64,000 bases of DNA from Sphingomonas taxi (GTDB taxonomy: Bacteria > Pseudomonadota > Alphaproteobacteria > Sphingomonadales > Sphingomonadaceae), in NCBI RefSeq assembly GCF_000764535.1, contig NZ_CP009571.1:620001-684000 (forward strand), given 5' to 3'. Position numbers and translations under genes: made by a program. The first letter of the stretch is position 1. Each line of letters opens with the position of its first letter. The notes below the pieces were generated by a model, which saw only the letters and a list, made by a program, of their open reading frames with translations, did not search any database and was not told the DNA's origin. Of this stretch, positions 58,733-64,000 are shown one piece after another.

Positions 58733-60973
58733 TTAGCGACCGAGGTTGGTCAAGGCCAGCGTCAACAGGAAGCTGTTGCCCGAGCGCGCGTCGCCCGTAT
58801 CCTGATAATCGCGCCGCCACGTCATGCCGAGCCGCAGGCAGTCGTCCTCATATTGGACGCCGAGCCGGTGGCGGATCGGATCGAAGCCGTCGGACAGCGA
58901 CTGCGGGTCCTCGCTGCGGTCGGTGAGGTCGATGACGGTCGAGCCGAACACCGACCAGAAGCGCGCGAACTGCACGCGGCCGGCGAGCCGCACCTCCTCG
59001 CGATCCTGGAGATCCTCGATCGCCGGGAAGATGTTGCGGTTGAGTCTTAGATAGCCGGCGAGGACATAGGTCGAGCGCGAGCCGATCGTCGCATCCACCT
59101 CGTTGCGGCGCACCGCCAGGCCGTCCTTGTCGAGCCGGTAGCGGTGGATGATCGAGACGAAGTCGCGGATGCGCAGCGTCGTGCGCCCGACGAAATCGGA
59201 GAAGCGGTCGCTCAGCCCGGTGCCGCTCGGCAGGATCGTCGGCCGCTCCGACAGGCGATAGCTCTGGCCGATCACCGTGTCGAAGGTCACGCCGGGCACC
59301 GCCACCGCCCATTCCGCGCCATAGGTGGCGCGGCTGCTGTCCTCCCACCGGTCGTAGCCGGCGAAGCGGTTCAGCGCGAACAGGTTCGAATCCTCCAGGT
59401 CGACCGCGCGCGCATCCTCGTTGGGCACGTCGAGATTGGCGACCTTGGGGCTGGCGACGATCTGCAACCGCGGCGTCAGCCGCTGCGTGCCGCCGAGGAA
59501 CTCGCCGACGAACGGCCATTTGATGTCGGCCGCCAGCGCGCCGATCGCGCGCGCCTGAAAGCCGTCGATGCCGCGATAGCTGGCGACCGTCGTCAGCAGC
59601 GAATCGTGCGTGTTATAGGCGTCGGCGCGGGCGTAGGCGGTGAACGTCACCTCCTGGCCCCAGTTGGTCAGCCGCCGCAGGTCCCATTGCCCGGCGACGA
59701 ACGCGCGCTGCGTGTCCTGTCCCTCGGTACGGGTGATCGCCAGCGTGTTCGCCTGCAACTGCAATTTGCCGCCGGCGAGATCGATCCGCTTGCGGAAGTC
59801 CATCTCGGGCAGCGCGATCGGCTGGTTGCCCTGCGGATCGTTGACCCGCAGCGTCTGGATGTACCAGCCGGTCAGCGCGAAATAGGTGTTGGGATCGATC
59901 CGCTCGAGCGAGGCGGTGGTGCGCAGCCGGTCGTCGCGCGAGATGTCGTAGCGGCGCAGGAAGGTGCGGTCGCTGGCGATCCGCGCCGATCCGCTGACGC
60001 TCCAATTAGGGGTCAGTTGGTAGCGGGCGATGCCGTCGATATAGCCGCGGAACGCGCGTTCGGTATCGGTCGGCGTCACCGTGTTGAGATCGTCGCTGCG
60101 CCGGCTCTCGGTGACGTAGCCGGTCACCTGGAAGGCGCCGTTGGTGCCGAGCGCCTCGTAGCGCGCCTGCATCATCGGCAGCACCGCGGAGAAGACGTGC
60201 GGGGTGAGCGTCAGCCCCTTGTTGGGCGCCAGCCGGAAATAATAAGGCGTCACCAGTTCGAGGCCGTTGACCCGGTCGAGCTGGAGGTCGGGCGCGAGCA
60301 GGCCGCTTTCCGAACCGCCGCCGACCGGCATCGAGAAAGCGGGCAGGGGCAGCGCCGGCAATCCGAACAGGTGGAACTGGCCACCACCGAAATAGACGCG
60401 CTCGCGATCGGGCCGATAGGTGATCCGCACCGCGGTGATCTGCCACGACGGCGTCTTCGGGCAGCCTTCGGAGGTCTGCACCGCGCACGGCGTATACGCG
60501 GCCTTGTCGAGCTGCATCGAGCCGTCGGTGCGGCGCGTGCCGCGCTCCGCCGCCATCCGGCCGCCCTGTTCGAGCACGACCAGCATGTTCTGGACGACCC
60601 CGTCCTTGAGCGAATCGGTCAGCTCGATCGAATCGCCGTAGGCGACGTCGCCCTGCGGATTGGTGACCGCGATGTTGCCGGTCGCGACGACCTTGCCGGT
60701 CTTGCGGTTCCACACCACCTTGTCGGCGCGCAGCCGGTCGCCCTGGCGGAACATCCGCACCTCGTCGAGCGCGGTCACCATGTCGGCATTGCTGTCATAG
60801 TCGAGACTGCCGGCGCTGAACTGCACCTGATCGTCGTCGGCGGGCGTCGCCAAGGCGGGATCGCTCGCCGGTGGCGGCGCGACCGGGCGGTTCTGCAGGT
60901 CCTGCGCCGCCGCCGGTGCGACGAGGAGGGCCGCGGCGAGCGCACAGCCGGCCATAAGGTCGAAACGCAACAC
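58733..60973 (-). CDS. lptD: LPS-assembly protein LptD
   Basis: LptD is the outer-membrane barrel that inserts LPS or other lipid-A glycolipids. The product is 746 residues from the GTG chosen at 60973. A signal peptide (MAGCALAAALLVAPAAAQ) is followed by a periplasmic OstA beta-jellyroll domain (VQFSAGSLDYDSNADMVTAL, GDRLRADKVVWNRKTGKVVA) and the large barrel, ending LLTLALTNLGR. Start options are GTG 60973, TTG 60970 and ATG 60955; the first keeps a positively charged n-region. It leads the lptD-surA-pdxA-rsmA operon and is divergent from pepA. Confidence 0.94.
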   Translation of the reverse strand: MLRFDLMAGCALAAALLVAPAAAQDLQNRPVAPPPASDPALATPADDDQVQFSAGSLDYDSNADMVTALDEVRMFRQGDRLRADKVVWNRKTGKVVATGNIAVTNPQGDVAYGDSIELTDSLKDGVVQNMLVVLEQGGRMAAERGTRRTDGSMQLDKAAYTPCAVQTSEGCPKTPSWQITAVRITYRPDRERVYFGGGQFHLFGLPALPLPAFSMPVGGGSESGLLAPDLQLDRVNGLELVTPYYFRLAPNKGLTLTPHVFSAVLPMMQARYEALGTNGAFQVTGYVTESRRSDDLNTVTPTDTERAFRGYIDGIARYQLTPNWSVSGSARIASDRTFLRRYDISRDDRLRTTASLERIDPNTYFALTGWYIQTLRVNDPQGNQPIALPEMDFRKRIDLAGGKLQLQANTLAITRTEGQDTQRAFVAGQWDLRRLTNWGQEVTFTAYARADAYNTHDSLLTTVASYRGIDGFQARAIGALAADIKWPFVGEFLGGTQRLTPRLQIVASPKVANLDVPNEDARAVDLEDSNLFALNRFAGYDRWEDSSRATYGAEWAVAVPGVTFDTVIGQSYRLSERPTILPSGTGLSDRFSDFVGRTTLRIRDFVSIIHRYRLDKDGLAVRRNEVDATIGSRSTYVLAGYLRLNRNIFPAIEDLQDREEVRLAGRVQFARFWSVFGSTVIDLTDRSEDPQSLSDGFDPIRHRLGVQYEDDCLRLGMTWRRDYQDTGDARSGNSFLLTLALTNLGR

Positions 60974-61132
60974 GATTATCCGAATACCCTTTCGGCGTGG
61001 CCGGCCCCGCCCTGAACGGCGCCGCACCCCACGCCCGCCTATCGCATCACCCGCGCGGCGCTGCAATCGTTGTGCTTGCCGCCCGGCGACCTTAGATCAT
61101 GCGCCTGTTCTCGTCCCAGGAAGTCACCCTAT

Positions 61133-62605
61133 ATGCAGATCGCCTTCTCGTCCGCCGCTTCCACCGCCCCTGCGATCCTCGCGCTGCCGATCGAGAAGGA
61201 TCTCGCCGGCCGCGCCAGCTGGGCGGGTCTCGGCGACGGGCATCAGGCGCTCGCCACCGCCGCGGCCCGCGCAGCGCGCTTCGACGGCGAGGCCGGCGCG
61301 ATCGTCGGGCTGTTCGTCGCCGAGGGCGACGCCACGCGCCAGGTGCTGCTGCTCGGCGTCGGCGCCAATGGCGAGGCGGATTGGGAGAAAGCGGGCGGCG
61401 CGCTCGTCGCCAGATTGCTCACCTCCGGCGCCACCGACGTGACCGCCGACCTCTCGGCCGCCAGCCCGACCGCGAAGGCCGCCGCGCGCTTCGCCGCCGC
61501 CGCCGCGCAGCGCGCGTGGCGCTTCGACCAGTATCGCACCAAGCTGCCCGAAAAGCAGAAGCCGACGCTCGCCACGCTGACCATCGTCGGCGCCCCCGCC
61601 GACACCGACGCCGCCTGGGCGGCGCAGCATGCGGTCACCCAGGGCCTCGACCTCACCCGCAACCTCGTCGCCGCGCCGCCCAACATCCTCTATCCCGAAA
61701 GCTTCGTCGAACAGGTCCGCGCCAGCGTCGAGGGGCTGGGGCTCGAGATCATCACCGTCGACGAGGCGGAGATGGCCGAACTCGGCATGGGCGCGCTGCT
61801 CGGCGTCAGCCAGGGCTCGGTGCGCGAGGCGCGCATCCTCGCGCTCAAGTGGAACGGGGCGGGCGAGGGCGATCCGTCGCTCGCGCTGGTCGGCAAGGGC
61901 GTGACCTTCGACACCGGCGGCATCTCGCTCAAGCCCGGCGCGGGCATGGAGGACATGAAGTGGGACATGGGCGGCGCCGGCGCGGTCGCCGGCACGATGA
62001 AGGCGCTCGCCGCACGTAAGGCGAAGCTCAACGTCGTCGGCGTGATGGGCCTCGTCGAGAACATGCCCGACGGCAATGCGCAGCGTCCCGGCGACGTCGT
62101 CACCTCGATGTCCGGCCAGACGATCGAGATCCTCAACACCGATGCCGAGGGCCGGCTGGTGCTCGCCGACGCGATCACCTGGACGCAGAAGACCTTCCGT
62201 CCGAAGACGATCATCGATCTCGCCACGCTGACCGGCGCGATGATCGTCAGCCTCGGCAACGAATATGGCGGCGTCTTCGCCAATGACGACGGCCTCGCCG
62301 ACACGCTGCTCGCCGCCGGCCTCGCGACCGGCGACAAATTGTGGCGCTTCCCGCTGTCGGACGCCTACAACAAGCTGATCGACTCGCCGATCGCCGACAT
62401 GAAGAACGTCGGCCCGCGCGGCGCCGGCTCGATCACCGCGGCGCAGTTCATCCAGCGCTTCGTCGACGAGGGCGTCGCCTGGGCGCATCTCGACATCGCC
62501 GGCATGGTGTGGAGCGACAAGGCCGGCGCCACCTACGACAAGGGCGCCACCGGTTACGGCGTCCGCCTCCTCGACCGCGCCATCGCCGACCATTTCGAAG
62601 CCTGA
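61133..62605 (+). CDS. pepA: Leucyl aminopeptidase (M17)
   Basis: PepA removes N-terminal residues from peptides and uses two metal ions. The product has 490 residues. Catalytic motifs: LVGKGVTFDTGGISLKPG, AVAGTMKAL, VENMPDGNAQRPGDVVTSMS and the signature NTDAEGRLVLADAI. The C terminus has SDAYNKLIDSPIADMKN and GSITAAQFIQRFV. AGGAAG lies before the start at 61133. It is divergent from lptD. A weak hairpin (62616-62638) follows the stop. Confidence 0.96.
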   Translation: MQIAFSSAASTAPAILALPIEKDLAGRASWAGLGDGHQALATAAARAARFDGEAGAIVGLFVAEGDATRQVLLLGVGANGEADWEKAGGALVARLLTSGATDVTADLSAASPTAKAAARFAAAAAQRAWRFDQYRTKLPEKQKPTLATLTIVGAPADTDAAWAAQHAVTQGLDLTRNLVAAPPNILYPESFVEQVRASVEGLGLEIITVDEAEMAELGMGALLGVSQGSVREARILALKWNGAGEGDPSLALVGKGVTFDTGGISLKPGAGMEDMKWDMGGAGAVAGTMKALAARKAKLNVVGVMGLVENMPDGNAQRPGDVVTSMSGQTIEILNTDAEGRLVLADAITWTQKTFRPKTIIDLATLTGAMIVSLGNEYGGVFANDDGLADTLLAAGLATGDKLWRFPLSDAYNKLIDSPIADMKNVGPRGAGSITAAQFIQRFVDEGVAWAHLDIAGMVWSDKAGATYDKGATGYGVRLLDRAIADHFEA

Positions 62606-62700
62606 CCGCGGCCACGCCCCTTCCTGCACGGGAGGGGCAGGACCGACGAGCAACCGCCTACGGCGGCGGCAGCGAGGCTCGATCGGGCTCCACCTGCTAC

Positions 62701-62809
62701 CCGTCACCCCGGACTCGTTCCGGGGTCCACTGGGCCGCAGGAGAACGGGGTCGCCTCAAGCCGTTCCCCTCGCCGCGAGGTGGACCCCGGAACGAGTCCG
62801 GGGTGAGGG
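62701..62809. repeat. Palindromic intergenic repeat, variant C
   Basis: The 30-base arm CCGTCACCCCGGACTCGTTC then CGGGGTCCAC (62701-62730) returns inverted at 62780-62809 with one mismatch. The loop holds GGAGAACGGGG and CCGTTCCCC. It differs from the arm at 55266-55295 by one base (CTCGTTC for CTTGTTC). It occupies the centre of the 327-base gap between pepA and holC, where I see no other feature except a weak hairpin after pepA. Confidence 0.9.
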
Positions 62810-62932
62810 AGTGGGTACGGAAAGCGCGTGGCCAACCTCAGGGCCCGAATGGGACGGCCGTGCTCGATACGCGACCACGCATTCATCACCGCATGGGGTG
62901 ACGCCGCTCCACCGCCACGCTACCCCGCCCCG

Positions 62933-63373
62933 ATGCAGGTCGACTTCTACCATCTCACCGCAACCCCGCTCGACCGCGCGCTGCCGCAGATTGCCGCGAA
63001 GGTTGTCGAGACCGGCAACCGGCTGCTGATCGTCAGCGCCCGCGACGAGCAGCGCGCCGAACTTGACCGGTTGCTCTGGGTCTATCGGCCCGACAGCTTC
63101 CTGCCGCACGCCCAGCTCGGCGCCGGCGACGATGCCCGCCAGCCGATCCTCATCGCACCCGAGGTTCGCGCCGCGAACGGCGCCCGCTACGTCGCGCTAG
63201 TCGACGGCGAATGGCGCGACGCCGCGCTCGACTTCGACCGCGCCTTCCATGTCTTCGAAGACGAGTTCATCCGCCCGGCGCGCGACGCGTGGCGCGCGCT
63301 CGGCGGTCGCGACAGCGTCGAGCGGCGCTATTGGAAACAGAATGACGCCGGCCGCTGGGAACAGGCGGCCTAG
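62933..63373 (+). CDS. holC: DNA polymerase III subunit chi
   Basis: HolC links the clamp loader to single-stranded DNA-binding protein. The product has 146 residues: [20 protein letters not shown] at the start, then [40 protein letters not shown] and a C-terminal [19 protein letters not shown]. The start at 62933 fits the family N terminus; the longer upstream frame would run through the repeat region. Confidence 0.93.
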   Translation: MQVDFYHLTATPLDRALPQIAAKVVETGNRLLIVSARDEQRAELDRLLWVYRPDSFLPHAQLGAGDDARQPILIAPEVRAANGARYVALVDGEWRDAALDFDRAFHVFEDEFIRPARDAWRALGGRDSVERRYWKQNDAGRWEQAA

Positions 63374-63485
63374 GTCGCGGTCCGGCGCCGGTTTCGCGGC
63401 CCCGCCGAAGCGGTTGCAAAGCCGGCGCCCCCCGACTAGGGCGGCGCCACTTTCCGCCCGTTCAAGACAGGAGCCCGTGACCATC

Positions 63486-63908
63486 ATGGCCGCGAACCGT
63501 ACCTTTTCGATCATCAAGCCCGATGCCACCCGCCGCAACCTGACCGGTGCGGTCACCAAGATGCTCGAAGAGGCCGGCCTGCGCGTCGTCGCGTCCAAGC
63601 GCATCCAGATGACCCGCGAGCAGGCCGAGGGCTTCTACGCCGTCCACCGCGAGCGCCCGTTCTTCAACGACCTCGTCAGCTTCATGATCTCCGGTCCGGT
63701 CGTCGTGCAGGTGCTCGAGGGCGAGAATGCCATGCAGCGCAACCGCGACATCATGGGCGCGACCAATCCGGCGAACGCCGAGCCCGGCACGATCCGCAAG
63801 GAACTCGCCGAGTCGATCGAGGCGAACAGCGTGCACGGCTCGGATTCGGACGAGAATGCCGAGATCGAGATCGCCTATTTCTTCAAGCCCGAAGAGATCG
63901 TCGGCTGA
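63486..63908 (+). CDS. ndk: Nucleoside diphosphate kinase
   Basis: Ndk transfers the gamma-phosphate between nucleoside tri- and diphosphates. The product has 140 residues: [60 protein letters not shown] and the catalytic His in [20 protein letters not shown]. The start at 63486 fits the family; a GTG 6 to 8 bases upstream is less likely. Its stop overlaps the next gene by one base (TGATG). Confidence 0.97.
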   Translation: MAANRTFSIIKPDATRRNLTGAVTKMLEEAGLRVVASKRIQMTREQAEGFYAVHRERPFFNDLVSFMISGPVVVQVLEGENAMQRNRDIMGATNPANAEPGTIRKELAESIEANSVHGSDSDENAEIEIAYFFKPEEIVG

Positions 63909-64000
63909 TGACCTGGCGGCTGCGGCGCGCGTCCCCGGAGGATGCGCCCGCGGTCGCACTGGTGGCGGCCGCAAGCTTTCTCACCACCTTCGCCGGCATC
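63908..64000 (+). CDS. GNAT family N-acetyltransferase, N-terminal fragment
   Basis: Only the first 31 residues are inside the window: TWRLRRASPEDAPAVALVAA followed by ASFLTTFAGI. RxAxxxDAxAVAxLxxxSF is the usual first strand and helix of GNAT acetyltransferases (RimI type). It starts inside the ndk stop codon, so it is co-transcribed. The rest is beyond the window. Confidence 0.7.
   Translation, partial: MTWRLRRASPEDAPAVALVAAASFLTTFAGI

Overview
The window looks like chromosomal DNA of a sphingomonad (Alphaproteobacteria, Sphingomonadales; Sphingomonas or a close relative). The evidence is the high GC content with long mirror-image open frames on the opposite strand, a CckA-type cell-cycle kinase, the alphaproteobacterial chvI-chvG-hprK-rapZ-EIIA-HPr cluster beside pckA, a Caulobacter/Xanthomonas-style TonB receptor, btaA-btaB for betaine lipids, and palindromic intergenic repeats of the CCGTCACCCCGGA type. 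No rRNA, CRISPR array, prophage or transposase was seen.

Bases 1-10,700 look like the accessory part. A truncated ROK regulator faces a TonB-dependent receptor across an AT-rich inverted repeat that looks like an operator. The receptor carries a single-base frameshift and is translationally coupled to an exported histidine-rich protein of unknown function. Then come a VOC protein, the C-terminal remnant of an aldo/keto reductase, a tandem pair of exported DUF4139 proteins, a small unknown gene and rlmJ in lower-GC sequence, a gene-poor stretch, and a tRNA with a CAT anticodon (probably Ile2).

Bases 10,700-25,400 hold an Ala-Asp-Asn repeat lipoprotein, an M28 peptidase, ettA, a Uma2 nuclease, a NYN/LOTUS protein, DoxX, greB, a soluble lytic transglycosylase, dapA, smpB, a DUF2062 membrane protein and two tandem exported M13 peptidases. 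Bases 25,500-40,200 hold cckA and a lone receiver protein, an SDR/GH130-like pair, the tightly overlapping set ilvD-lipoprotein-nnr-uracil methyltransferase, a block of nested inverted repeats, fmt-truA, recR, def, rmuC and a 76-residue bactofilin-like protein.

Bases 40,200-49,700 hold a TrmH-type methyltransferase, the chvI-to-ptsH operon, pckA on the other strand, btaA-btaB and a hotdog thioesterase. The cluster joins envelope sensing (ChvG/ChvI) to nitrogen-type PTS signalling (HprK, EIIA, HPr) and carbon flux (PckA). Bases 49,700-64,000 hold an NfeD/SPFH pair, a short ATP-grasp protein, guaB, an RsmB/NOP methyltransferase, a TPR protein, the lptD-surA-pdxA-rsmA operon, pepA, holC, ndk and the start of a GNAT gene. 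Most of this right-hand two thirds is housekeeping. The features most worth following up are the ROK/receptor/His-rich locus, the bactofilin-like mini-protein and the intergenic repeat families.
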